Assembly (NCBI RefSeq): GCF_963576675.1
Contig: NC_088913.1
Location: 15,823,001 to 15,887,000 of the forward strand
Source of the DNA: Euphorbia lathyris
Taxonomy: Eukaryota; Streptophyta; Magnoliopsida; Malpighiales; Euphorbiaceae
DNA length: 64,000 nucleotides
Direction: 5' to 3'
Below are positions 11,037-21,707 of the stretch, piece after piece. Under the pieces are notes generated by a model. The model did not search any database, was not told the origin of the DNA, and saw only the letters and a program-made list of their open reading frames with translations. Positions within the stretch are counted from its first letter, which is position 1; the number at the start of each line of letters is the position of its first letter. The translations under genes were made by a program, and so were the position numbers.

Positions 11037-11672
11037 GTTATTTTGATTTGGAGTCCTTTTGAGGCGGAAACAGGGAGATCTTGGATCTTTTCACAGAGAC
11101 GTGAAGAACAATATCAGGTGAGGTTTATGCAATGTGAATTTGAATGTGTTCCCATTCCTATGATTTGACTTCCCTAAACTGATTAATCTTTGTATATATG
11201 TATGCAAGTTTCATTGGATTGGACATAGGGCGTGTTTCAGTTTTTGTTTGTTTGGTTCGGCTGTTGCTAATAAGCGGAATATACCAGCTAAACGACACAT
11301 GGTATAGCATCTGAAATAGGACATTTTTATCTAGCTTTACTATTTAGTTTCTAAATGTGCTTTTACTTTGATGGCTCGCCAATTAATGGCATTGTTAATA
11401 GATCTGTTTAGTAAGGGGTTTTTATTTCCTATATGCAAGATGTTCTATTAACTATATAAGAAAAATGTTGACAATTGAATAAGATAATGTTTAGATTATG
11501 TTTGTATAATTCATTACTAAGTAGCTTAGAACATGGACCACAAGTTTATTAGAAAGCGATGAACTTTCAGCTAAATAATCACCTGAAGAATCAAGGAACT
11601 CCATCATTAGTAGTTGCTTAGGTTTCATTTTCCTGTAATTTTATAATCTTTTTCGTCCAGCTGGTGTTGTTA
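11037..11672. repeat. Duplicated unit, copy B, continuation
   Basis: This matches 56733-57385 (ttttgatttggagtccttttgagg; gtttttgtttgtttggtt; ggctgttgctaataagc; tttactatttag). An AG followed by gtgagg at about 11115 is conserved in copy C and looks like a splice donor, so the unit may derive from an intron-containing gene. No reading frame is recognised. Confidence 0.75.
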
Positions 11673-12195
11673 GGGAGTCGTCCGGCACCTGTTGGTTCAA
11701 ACTAGCGATGGGTTCAACATCCTGCTGATTAGACGCAGAACTGTTCACAGAACCAGACCAGTTCGGTTGGGGCGCAGTTCTCCGAGACGATATGTGACAT
11801 TTTGTGGGCTGCAGCAGTGGTTTTGCTTCTGGTAGTCAGTCGGCCAGATTTGCGGAAGCAGTTGCACTGCTTTATGGCTTGCGATGGGTGGAGGAACTAC
11901 AACGGCGGAACGTGGTATTTGAGACTGATTCCAAGATAGTGGCTGAGGGTATTTACAAAACTGCACAAGATATATCCGAATTTGTAGCCATACTACAGGA
12001 ATCCCGCAATTTATTATCAACGGGTTTTTTGTCCAAGGTTAGGGAATAGAGTTGTTCATACTTTAGCTAGGAGAGCTCATTCCAATGCTAACCCTTTTAC
12101 TGTCTTTTCTATTCCAAATTTTCTTGAGTTTGTAATTGCTTCATAAAATTGTCTTGATTAATGTAATATTATTTCATTCAGAAAAAAAAAGTATT
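11673..12195 (+). mobile_element. 5'-truncated L1-type LINE, RNase H end
   Basis: The block interrupts the alignment with copy C after gttgttag. The frame 11804-12049 resembles the RNase H domain at the C-terminus of plant L1 ORF2: GSQSARFAEAVALLYGLRW, then VVFETDSKIVAEGI. The family's acidic residues, Glu of AEA and Asp of ETDS, are present. The 3' end is noncoding and ends in an A run at 12181-12189. Frameshifts separate upstream fragments. Target duplications are not clear. Confidence 0.75.
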
Positions 12196-12346
12196 GATTA
12201 ATTAATATGATGTATGAAATAAATAAATGATATCGATTAAAAATTTTTGATATATCATATGATAGGCAATAGGGGAGTCCATCCATGTGAAAGCTTTGAC
12301 TCTGAATTGAAGTGATCACAATATAGAAATTTGAGTTTTCCGATAT

Positions 12347-12487
12347 ATACAACAACAACAAAGCCTTAGTCCCGAAATGATTCGGGATCGGCTAACATGA
12401 ACCATCATATAAAACCGTGAAATCAAGTCGTGTCAGCGACAAAAAACATCAAAGTGATGATGCGAGGAGTCAAACCGTGCACACTTA
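12347..12487 (-). mobile_element. SINE (Au-like), minus strand
   Basis: On the minus strand it starts near a tRNA-like B box (ggtttgactcctcgc). It runs into the phrase recognised from plant Au SINEs (tagccgat, then aatcatttcgggactaaggc) and ends in the characteristic TTG-repeat tail, seen on the plus strand as caacaacaacaaag. The A-box half appears missing or diverged. Such elements are transcribed by RNA polymerase III and mobilised by LINE machinery. Confidence 0.75.
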
Positions 12488-12570
12488 CTAGTATATAGTA
12501 GCTTCTATTTGAGTTTTCTGATATATACTACAACATAATTAATGTGAAGGCAAACCTCCCAAATACCAAT

Positions 12571-12705
12571 CCCGGTTTCCAGATTCTCCATCTTTGCAAA
12601 CCTCCTGTTTCCATCCATTATGAAGGCAAGGTGATTCGGAATAGGACCCCTGGATAGAATGCAAAATAAGCATCTTCTAAAAATACTCACCAAAAATCCA
12701 AACAA
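12571..12705 (-). pseudogene. cis-prenyltransferase (dehydrodolichyl diphosphate synthase type) exon fragment
   Basis: The minus-strand frame contains GPIPNHLAFIMDGNRRFAK, matching conserved region I of cis-prenyltransferases, including the MDGNRR motif whose Asp binds the Mg-diphosphate substrate. An FRR.LF.ILS stretch just before it is usual in plant members. The family makes long-chain polyprenyl diphosphates for dolichol on ER membranes. Only about 45 of the usual 280-300 codons are present. Similarity ends after MENLETG, where family members continue with a Gly-His-rich stretch. No ATG starts the frame, and a SINE lies directly on the downstream side. It is an orphan exon or retro-copied fragment, not a working gene. 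Confidence 0.75.
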
Positions 12706-12719
12706 TACACTCGTCCGAC

Positions 12720-13082
12720 CAACACATACTTCTATCTCTATCTCTATCTCAAACCTGCAATCGGTCAGATTAGATTGCTCTGAGAAATGATAGAATGAAC
12801 TTAAGAGAATGAATTAAGACACCATATATTTATATGTATGAGGAAAGGGAGAAAGAAAGGCAGAAGATGAGGAAACTCAACATATATTTATATAGACACC
12901 ATAAATATTCAAACTAAAAAACTAATATTCATTTTTATATTTTATTTATAAAATCAAACACTGTATTGTGGTTTCAAATGTAATATATTTTAGCTTCAAT
13001 AAAATTTTATCTGCCATTATCTAAGATGCAATCTTTTCGTGTCACACAATTATATTGGAGCTCCGTTTTTATTATAATCTTT
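12720..13082. other. Non-coding AT-rich sequence
   Basis: Contains short tandem ctatct and tatatttatat tracts. Upstream of the cis-prenyltransferase fragment on its own strand nothing like a further exon is recognisable. Confidence 0.35.
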
Positions 13083-13362
13083 AACAATGGAAGAAGAACC
13101 AAGCAAAAATTGGTAAGTCTATAATGACCTTAGTCCTAGAAAGGCGGTGTCCGGGTGGAAAGTTAGAGCAAGGAGTGGTCGGAGCAAGGAGCGGTTTTAA
13201 AGATAACAATAGGAATATGAATGAATTCAATTCCACGTCAAACAAATGGAGAAAGAACAATTGAACTATATTAATAAAATATATTTTAATATATATAAAT
13301 GTGTTTTAAAACCATGGGACTTAAAAAAATGAGACTCAGATCAATGTAAATAATATCGGGAT
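13083..13362. repeat. Duplicated unit, copy B, third segment
   Basis: This matches 58037-58318 (agaaccaagcaaaaattgg; gtctataatgacc; ggagcaaggagcgg; aaatgagactt/c). It stops at the copia insertion. The segment continues at 19318 beyond the element. Confidence 0.8.
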
Positions 13363-14140
13363 TGTTGGGCTTGGCCCAATTATAATTTATGAAATAAGCC
13401 CATGTGTCTTTAAGTTTTTTCAAGTGAAAAGTATCCCACATTGCTTTCAAAGCACTTGGTGGAGATATTTATAAAGGAGGTCCTCACATGCTTGGGGTGT
13501 GCCCCAAGGGGTATCCACTTTTGTGAAAGGGTGAGGACCTATCTCCTTGGTTGACCACCACACGCGCGCCGTCCGTCCGACCGAACCGGGTTGGATTGGG
13601 TGTGGTGTGGTGTAAACAATATAATTTTTTATTGAAAAAATTAGTAATAATATTTTTATTATTATTTTATTAAATTCGTTTTTTATTTTTTATTAATTTA
13701 ATTGCCTCTGTTTTAGTCTTTGTGAACGTTATTCATAACGTCTCTTTTATTCTGAACATGTCTTCTCCAAACCCAGTCTTTCCCCATCTTCCCGATTTTC
13801 CTCCCACCTTCTTCTCCTGTAAATCAGAGCTCAACAACTCTATTTTTTCTGTATAAATAGGTGGTGTGAGACTGCCATTTAACACACAATTTATTTTCAT
13901 TCATTCTGTATTTCGAAACTGAGCAAAAAAACTGAGAGTGTAGACAGAAACGATTTTTGTACGGTGCAATATAAAATCGTATTTACAGAGGGCTGTTTTA
14001 TCCTGGAGGCGACCGGAGTGCATACTGTTTGCAATTTTCCGGCAGTTCCACGAACGTCTTAAAGAAAGCGACATTGTCCGCGACTCTGCCCATTTATTTT
14101 TGTTCGGTTTGTTCCTGTTTTCTGAGTTCCAGTTCTAACA
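13363..14140 (+). repeat. 5' LTR of the copia element
   Basis: It is about 97 percent identical by eye to 18533-19317; the 3' copy has extra CG repeats near 18735. A TATA box (gtataaatag) lies at 13851-13860. Confidence 0.93.
13851..13860 (+). promoter_or_regulatory. Likely TATA box of the copia LTR
   Basis: The sequence is gtataaatag, about 280 bases before the LTR end, conserved in the 3' LTR at about 19027. Confidence 0.6.
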
Positions 14141-14169
14141 ATTTTTAGACGGATTCGATTACTGCTGAG

Positions 14170-15021
14170 ATGGCTACCGAACAATCAAATGGGATTGCTG
14201 AAATCAACAAACCATTCTGGTTTGAAGGAGCTCACTTCCGAAGATGGAGACAAAAGATGATGTTCTACCTCACAACAAAGAAGGTAGCTTCTGTTCTGAC
14301 TTCTGAAAAGCCGATTGTTCCTGAAGATGATGATGAGGCAAATGTTCGTCCTGTTGAAAGATGGACAAAAACTGATTTTCTGTGCAAAAACTATATTCTC
14401 AATGGGTTGACAGATGACCTATATGATTATTACACTGCTGAAGAAAAAACTGCCAAAGAAATTTGAGAAGCTCTGCAGAGGAAGTATGACACTGAGGAGG
14501 CTGGATCGAAAAAATATGCTGTCAGCCGCTACCTCAAATCTCAAATGACGGATGACAAATCAGTGGAGATTCAATCTCATGAATTGCAAAAAATAGCACA
14601 TGAAATCATTTCAGAAGGTATGCCTCTAAATGATCAATTTCAAGTTGCTGTCATTATTGACAAATTGCCTCCTTCGTGGAAAGATTTTAAAAATGTTTTG
14701 AGGAACAAAACAAAAGAATTTTCGATGGAAAGTTTGATTACACGCCTCCGAATTGAGGAGGAAGCTCGAAAACAAGATTTAAAAGAAGAAGTGCTTATTG
14801 TTTCTAATAACACTAAAAGGTCTACTACGGTTCTGAAACCCACTCAAAAAAATTTTAAGAATCAGAACCGCAAACCAGTCCAAAACCGCAACACCCGAGT
14901 TAGTTTGAATTGGAACCTTCAAAGGAACCAAAATAGGCCACAGCAACAACCAGGTCATATGGCACGTAAGTGCAGGAACATGCCAAACACTACTCCTAGT
15001 GTTAACCTGACTGAAGAGTAA
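14170..15021 (+). pseudogene. Copia gag with one in-frame stop
   Basis: The ATG at 14170 lies only 29 bases after the LTR. Residues 1-98 contain the gag N-terminus (NKPFWFEGAHFRRWRQKM, then FYLTTKK). A TGA at 14464 interrupts, and the same frame resumes to 15021 (HEIISEGMPLNDQFQVAVIIDKL; then a basic Asn/Gln-rich stretch). The zinc knuckle is incomplete: only GHMARKC remains and the leading CX2C half is missing, as if a short deletion removed it. Gag would coat element RNA; this copy should not make full-length protein. No initiator-tRNA primer site is visible in the short leader. Confidence 0.85.
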
Positions 15022-15036
15022 CATAATTTTGTTGCT

Positions 15037-15855
15037 ATGATTTCTGAGATCAACCTCATAGGTGGATCAGATGGGTGGTGGGTAGACACTGGTGCTTCCC
15101 GCCATGTTTGCTATGATAGAAGTATGTTCAAAACATACAGTGCTGTGACCGAAGATAAGAAAGTGCTGTTGGGTGATTCCCATACCACTATTGTTGCGGG
15201 GATTGGTAATGTGGAATTGAACTTCACATCCGAAAAAACCTTAACTTTGAAGGATGTGATGCATACTCCAGAAATGAGGAAAAATTTGGTTTCGGGCTAT
15301 CTTCTCAACAAGGCTGGTTTCACTCAGACTATAGGAGCAGATTTATTTACTTTGACTAAGAACAATGTGTTTGTAGGAAAAGGCTATGCTACTGAAGGCA
15401 TGTTTAAGTTGAATGTTGAGATTAATAAAGTGAATGCTTCTGTTTACTCCTTGTGTACTTTTAATGTTTGGCATGCTCATTTTTGTCATGTTAATAAGCG
15501 TATCATTAAGAACATGAGTAACTTAGGTTTAATTCCAAAATTGAATTTAAATGAGTTTCTTAAATGTGATTATTGTAGTCAGGCAAAAATCACAAAAACA
15601 CCTCATAAATCTGTTGTTAGGGATTCTGAACCTCTAGATTTAATTCATTCAGATATATGTGAATTAGATGGAAAGTTGACTAGAAATGACAAACGGTATT
15701 TTATAACCTTTATTGATGACTGTTCTGACTTTACTTTTGTTTATTTGATGAAAAATAAAAGTGAAGCGTTTGACATGTTTAAGTTGTTCATAGTTGAAAT
15801 AGAAAATCAATACAATAGGAAAGTCAAGAGACTTCGTAGCGATAGAGGCACATAA
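15037..15855 (+). pseudogene. Copia protease and integrase N-terminal half
   Basis: The protease motif WWVDTGASRHVC is near residue 14. The integrase zinc-binding region (WHAHFCHVNKR, then CDYCSQAK) lies at about residues 145-185. The catalytic core starts at LIHSDICE and FITFIDDCSDFTFVY. A TAA at 15853 falls at the second catalytic Asp region (RLRSDRGT). The frame resumes at 15868, so a single nonsense change breaks it. Start codon is not meaningful because pol is expressed from a polyprotein. Confidence 0.88.
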
Positions 15856-15867
15856 TATGGTTCTAGC

Positions 15868-17658
15868 ATGTTTATTGATTTCTATAAAACACATGGCATT
15901 ATACATGAAACCACAGCACCTTATTCACCAGAAATGAACGGAAAGGCTGAAAGGAAAAATAGGACACTTACCGAATCTGTAGTAGCTATTATGCTTAGTT
16001 CAGGTGCTGCCTCACATTGGTGGGGAGAAATCCTATTGACTGTTTGCTATGTGCTAAATAGGGTCCCTAAATCAAGAAGCAAAATCTCTCCTTATGAGAT
16101 CTTGAAAAATAAAACACATAGCCTATCATATTTTAGAACTTGGGGTTGTTTGGCTTATGTTAGGATCCCTGACCCAAAGAGAGTCAAACTTGCAAGTAGG
16201 GCTTACGAATGTGTGTTTATTGGATATGCTGTGAATAGCAAAGCATATAGGTTCTGTGATTTGAATTCAAAAGTCATCTTGGAGTCAAATGATGCTGACT
16301 TTTATGAAGATAGATTTCCTTTTAAATTGAGAAATAGTGGGGGTGCATCATCTAGTAACATGTCTGCTATTAGACCTATAGTGCAAAAAGAGATTGAGGA
16401 ATCTGAACCTAGGAGAAGTAAGAGACCTAGAGTATCTAAAGACTTTGGTTCTGACTTTTATGCTTTCACAGTAGAAGAGGATCCACTTACTATACAAGAA
16501 GCCTTAACCTCATTAGATGCTGATTTATGGCAAGAAGCCATTAATGATGAAATGGACTCACTTGAGTCAAACCAAACTTGGCACTTAGTAGACTTACCAC
16601 CAGGTTGTAAACCAATAGGTTGTAAATGGATCCTTAAGAAGAAACTGAAACCTGATGGTTCAGTAGATAAGTTTAAGGCTCGCCTTGTAGCTAAAGGCTT
16701 TAGACAAAGAGAAAATGTTGATTTCTTTGATACTTATTCACCTGTCACTAGGATTACGTCTATACGTGTTTTGATTGCTATTGCTTCTGTGCACAATCTA
16801 GTGGTGCACCAATTGGATGTTAAAACTGCGTTTTTGAATGGTGAACTAGAAGAAGAGGTTTATATGGATCAACCTGGGGGCTTTGTAGTCTTTGATCAAG
16901 CCCATAAGGTATGTAAGTTAGATAAGTCCTTATATGGGCTAAAACAAGCACCTAAGCAATGGCATGCAAAATTTTATAACTTGATTATTTCAAATGGCTT
17001 TAAGGTGAATGAAAGTGATAAGTGTATCTACTACAAATATGAAAATGGTCTTTGCACCGTTATATGCTTATATGTTGATGACTTGCTTATTTTTGGATCT
17101 AATATTCATGTTGTGAATGCTGTTAAGTCAATGCTGTGTGAACACGTTGATATGAAAGATCTAGGAGAAGCGAACGTCATTCTTAGCATAAAGATAACTA
17201 GGTCTGAAACTGGAATTTCTTTAGATCAATCTCACTACATTGAGAAGATTCTAAAGAAATATAACTACTTTGATTGTAAACCTTCATGTACACCTTACGA
17301 CCCGAGTATAAAACTTTTTAAGAACACTGGAGACAGTGTAAGACAATCAGAGTATGCTAGCATAATTGGCAGTCTTCGTTATACCACTGATTGTACTAGA
17401 CCCGGCATCGCGTATGTCGTAGGATTGCTATGCAGATTTACTAGTAGACCTAGTGGGGAGCATTGGAATGCTATAGAAAGGGTCATGAGATACCTTAAAA
17501 GAACCATGAAACTTGGATTACATTATCAAAGGTTTCCAGCAGTCCTTGAAGGATATAGTGATGCTGACTGGAATACCTTATCAGATGATTCCAAGGCTAC
17601 TAGTGGCTATATTTTCAATATAGCTGGTGGTGTCGTTTCATGGAAGTCTAAGAAATAG
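15868..17658 (+). pseudogene. Copia integrase C-terminal half, RT and RNase H start
   Basis: It begins in the integrase core; the catalytic Glu region reads MNGKAERKNRTL at about residues 24-35. The RT region follows with WILKKKLKPDGSVDKFKARLV, LDVKTAFLNGELEEEVYM, the YGLKQAP signature, and the YVDD active site (LYVDDLLIFGS) near residue 400. RNase H begins at YSDADWN and reaches VVSWKSKK. A TAG at 17656 stops the frame. The two RT Asp residues are intact, so the domain itself was recently functional. Confidence 0.92.
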
Positions 17659-17679
17659 ACTATCCTAGCTCAATCAACT

Positions 17680-18021
17680 ATGGAATCAGAACTGATTGCA
17701 CTAGCTGTGGCTAGTGAAAAAGCAGTTTGGTTGAGAAGTCTGTTAGCTGAGATTCCCCTATGGGAAAAACCGATTCCAGCTGTATTGATCCACTGCGATA
17801 GTACCGCGGCTATTGCTAAGATTCAGAATCGTTATTATAACGATAAGAAACGACAGATACGTCGTAAGCATAGCACTGTGAGAGAGCTACTCACTAAAGG
17901 AGTTGTTAGAGTGGATCACATACGCTCAGAAGAGAATTTAGCTGATCCTTTGACGAAAGGATTAGCTAGAGAGAAAGTCCAGAATACGGCAAAGAGTATG
18001 GGACTTATGCCCCTACAGTGA
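17680..18021 (+). pseudogene. Copia RNase H C-terminal part
   Basis: It continues the preceding frame after one stop: MESELIALAVASEKAVWL with the catalytic Glu, then IHCDSTAAIA with the Asp, then RRKHSTVRELL and ADPLTKGL at the end. These are the usual copia RNase H motifs. The polyprotein ends at 18021 with TGA. Confidence 0.9.
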
Positions 18022-18532
18022 TGAGTTACACACAATGGTAACCCAACCTATAGACTGGAGATCCTAAGAAATAGGTTCAATGGGTAATAACAAGTTGTGT
18101 TGTAATATGTGTCAGATCATGCAATTTGAAGCATGAATATCCTGAAGCGATGTGAGGTTGAGATAATAGAAACTCTTAATGAAATCTATACTCCATTTAG
18201 AGTGAAGTACATAGCTACAGGAGTACTTTTGATAGACTCACCTATATGAATGTGGAAGTGAGGCCGCTTCCTATGAGTTTAGGGCAAAACTCTAGAGCAT
18301 TCATTAAACCGGGATAGACGTGCATGGCCATAAACGCACGGGCTACGAGAACTACACTCTGAAAAGGTTATGGCGTGATATACATCAGAGATAGAGTTCA
18401 AGACTACGAGTCACTCTAGTAAAATCTGAACTATACTCACTACGCAAAGGTTCAAATCGAAAGATATCTCTGTTTATGTCTGATCTTATGTAACTGCTCA
18501 GTAAAACGATTTCAAAAATTCTTGTGGGGGAT
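18022..18532 (+). other. 3' untranslated part of the copia element and polypurine tract
   Basis: No frame is visible. The last bases before the 3' LTR read tgtggggga, the polypurine tract expected at this position. Confidence 0.7.
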
Positions 18533-19317
18533 TGTTGGGCTTGGCCCAATTATAATTTATGAAATAAGCCCATGTGACTTTAAGTTTTTTCAAGTGAAAA
18601 GTATCCCACATTGCTTTCAAAGCAGTTGGTGGAGATATTTATAAAGGAGGTCCTCACATGCTTGGGGTGTGCCCCAAGGGGTACCCACTTTTGTGAAAGG
18701 GTGAGGACCTACCTCCTTGGTTGACCACCACACGCGCGCGCGCGCCGTCCGTCCGACCGGGCCGGGTTGGGTTGGGTTGGGTTGGGTGTAAACAATATAA
18801 TTTTTTATTGAAAAAATTAGTAATAATATTTTTATTATTATTTTATTAAATTCGTTTTTTTATTTTTTATTAATTTAATTGCCTCTGTTTTAGTCTTTGT
18901 GAACGTTATTCATAACGTCTCTTTTATTCTGAACGTGTCTTCTCCAAACCCAGTCTTTCCCCACCTTCCCGATTTTCCTCCCACCTTCTTCTTCTGTAAA
19001 TCAGAGCTCAACAACTCTATTTTTTCTGTATAAATAGGTGGTGTGAGACTGCCATTTAACACACAATTTATTTTCATTCATTCTGTATTTCGAAACTGAG
19101 CAAAAAAATTGAGAGTGTAGACAGAAACGATTTTTGTACGGTGCAATACAAAATTGTATTTACAGAGGGTTGTTTTATCCTGGAGGCGACCGGAGTTCAT
19201 ACTGTTTGCAATTTTCAGGCAGTTCCGCGAACGTCTTAAAGAAAGCGACATTGTCCGCGACTCTTCCCATTTATTTTTGTTCGGTCTGTTCCTGTTTTCT
19301 GAGTTCCAGTTCTAACA
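18533..19317 (+). repeat. 3' LTR of the copia element
   Basis: Matches 13363-14140 with a few substitutions and an expanded CG run and GGGTT run near 18735-18785. Ends tctaaca, followed by ggtat. Confidence 0.93.
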
Positions 19318-19480
19318 GGTATAGACTAAGTTGTCAAAGTAAGACTGTCAATTATACTATGTATATATTAATAGACGTAAAATTACTCTTGATTGATAAC
19401 GATAATGATAGAGGTGTTTTTAAAGTTATCGATTTTTATTATTAATTTGAACATGTAATTATTATAAATAACACATTAGT
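19318..19480. repeat. Duplicated unit, copy B, end segment
   Basis: ggtatagac...ttgtcaaagta...aattatacta and gattgataacgata align with 58323-58440. This shows the copia element landed inside the unit. Confidence 0.7.
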
Positions 19481-19554
19481 ATATACAAATAAACAAATAA
19501 ACTAATAAATAAATTACGTCACACATGATTCAACATTGATTTAGAGGTAAAGAC

Positions 19555-19686
19555 TATGCTTACTTTGTTTTTAACAAAGTAAGTTTTACTTTGTGTGTTT
19601 TCACCATTAGATTAATTTTCTAATCCATCATCCAATGGTGAAAACACACCAAGTAATGGTACTTTATCAAAAACAAAGTAACCATA
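19555..19686. mobile_element. Fold-back MITE, about 132 bp
   Basis: The arm tatgcttactttgtttttaa is inverted at the right end (tttttgataaagta... read on the minus strand as tatggttactttgttttt). The arms continue through gtgtgttttcaccatt/aatggtgaaaacacac, so almost the whole element can fold. No clear target duplication and no coding capacity. Confidence 0.8.
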
Positions 19687-20918
19687 GAAGACACATTTAT
19701 TTAGATTGCAATTAAAGTTTTAATTGGAAGAGATTTGGTGTCTGAGAAATCAGATAAATTATAAAAAAAAACATTTATTTAGATTATTATTGTACCATAT
19801 TAAACTTGAATCAAACTAATTTCAAAAGATATCACAAGAAATAAGTGACTAGTCTCATACTTATAAATAACGCATTACATTTATGACTAGCCAATATTAG
19901 AATTCTAAACACTTTACTGAACTTTTTTCTTTTCTTTCTGTTTTTTTTTTCCTATTTAATCTGTCTCATTTTTGTGTGTTAATTCATTTTTCGAAAAATT
20001 TCAATTAAAATTTAGGATAAATAATTTATAAGTTCCTAAATTTGTGCATATCATACTAATTAGTCCCTCTATTTTTCAAAACACAATATAAAGGCCTAAA
20101 GTTTTGACAAAACTAACTACTTTGTCCATCCATCCATAAATTACAACTTGGACACGTAATTAAACGAGCAAATTAATTGATAAATACGCAAATTGTAAAA
20201 ATAAAGCAACATTAATTGCGAAAAATGTTCAAAAATAAACAAATATTAACAAACTTGACATCGAGGTTGGGTATTGGTCGTTTGCGTGGTTTGAGAGCTC
20301 ATTAACGAAGGCTTGAAGATCGTTGGACTTTCTAATGATTCTGGACGTGACTGAAGCTAAATAGATTGTTGGAAAACTAAGGCAGATATTTGTCAATTAA
20401 ATGAGAAAATCAGCCACTGTACTTGTGAAAATCGGGTTTTGTGTGGGCACTTTCAACGTTAATTTTAGAGGTTATGGAGAGTCATTTTGAGTGAAACGAA
20501 AGGTGGAATCTAAAGAACATATGATAAAGAAGAGACTAAAATTGAGTTTAAGGAAAATAATTGATCGTGGAGGTTGGAATAAATTTGAGAAAAGAACTGT
20601 TCAGAACAGTTGTCGAATAAAGAATTAAATTCGATTGAAATTCAATAAATATTAAAAGCTTGGTTCTGAGAGAATTGATCGTTTAGAATCAATGCATGAC
20701 TTCTAAAAATGATATAGAAATTTTTTGTAAACAGAGAATGACTCGAAATTAGGGTTTGGAGAATATCACATTAACGAAAACAGCTTGAAGCCGAGGAAGA
20801 AAACAACAATGGTAAAAATTGATTTTAGGCAGCTTGGCTCGAATTAAGGATTGAGCAATGTTTATCTAGACTAAATAAGACTGCTGGAATAATCAGATTG
20901 GAATTTGTTAAAATGGAT
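19687..20918. other. Non-coding AT-rich sequence
   Basis: No gene is recognised. 20270-20918 resembles 33360-33700 on the far side of the Tat element (gaggttggaataaatttgag/gaggctggaataattttta; then caatcaatg-like phrases). These are diverged direct repeats split by the insertion. Confidence 0.45.
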
Positions 20919-21419
20919 TGTTAACGGGTGAGGAAATTCCGATCAACGTCCGTCCCTGTGGGGGGCGTCGTTGGGTTCGACGGGGAGAAGCTCCGATGCC
21001 AAAGTCAGTAAAGCGATTCAAGAAAAACAAACTGAATTGACAAAGACCGTGAGAATGTGTGTGTGTGTGTGTACCTTGATAGCCTAGGGGATCGGGCTAT
21101 ATATAGCTGGGAAGTTGTAACCTCTAGGTAACTGGAAAGTCTCCATTAATGCTTCATTAATGGCGGTTACGAGTTATCTTTAACCTGGCGGTTTAGCTAA
21201 TTAATAACTCATTAATGATCTTTTATGGCTGAGTCGGCGGCCAGCCGTTATAGAGGCGAATCAAGTGAATGGAGAGGTTCGCCTCATCGGTCCGCCAGCG
21301 GATCTCTTAGAGCTGATCCATGGAGATCAGCCAGCCAGCTTCCCTTTGGGGATCACTACGTGGCGTACTTTGAGGTGAATATCCCTTTTGGTCATTAGGA
21401 TAATATCTCGATGTTATCA
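20919..21419 (-). repeat. 3' LTR of the Tat element
   Basis: 501 bp, starting tgttaacggg and ending atgttatca on the plus strand. Matches 30392-30876 plus 33174-33192. A (GT)n run lies at 21057-21072. Confidence 0.93.
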
Positions 21420-21432
21420 GAAGCCCCCCCCC
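21420..21432 (-). promoter_or_regulatory. Polypurine tract of the Tat element
   Basis: Plus strand gaagcccccccccc, i.e. a G run ending in cttc directly before the 3' LTR in element orientation. Confidence 0.75.
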
Positions 21433-21707
21433 CAAATGCTCTTAAAGTCCTTTAGGGCTTTTGAACTTCCGTGCGCCGTCATAAACATTTGCATTAATAA
21501 GCACGTTGTTCAATGCCAGTGGATGATCGACACGTGTAGTGGACACACTGTCCCAGGAAGGAGAAGACTCCTTTCTTCTTCTTACGCTTTCCTTTCTTCC
21601 TCATTTCTTCATTTTCCTCCTGCGTTCGAAGCTTTTTTCTGGGATTTCTTCAAAGTTTCGCATCAAGCTTCCGATTTCTCATGTAAGTTCGCTTAACTCT
21701 TTCCTGG

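Larger units (their letters stand above)
13363..19317 (+). mobile_element. Ty1/copia LTR retrotransposon, full-length but inactivated
   Basis: LTRs at 13363-14140 and 18533-19317 begin tgttgggc and end tctaaca. Flanking 5-mers are gggat and ggtat (one mismatch), and 58310-58330 shows the corresponding uninterrupted site. The interior runs gag, protease, integrase, RT, RNase H, the copia order. At least three in-frame stops and a damaged zinc knuckle make it defective. I do not assign a lineage. Confidence 0.93.

Noticed and set aside
21388..21696. 102-codon frame upstream of the antisense gene
   Set aside because: It starts inside the LTR and crosses the polypurine tract; it fits a leader, not a protein.
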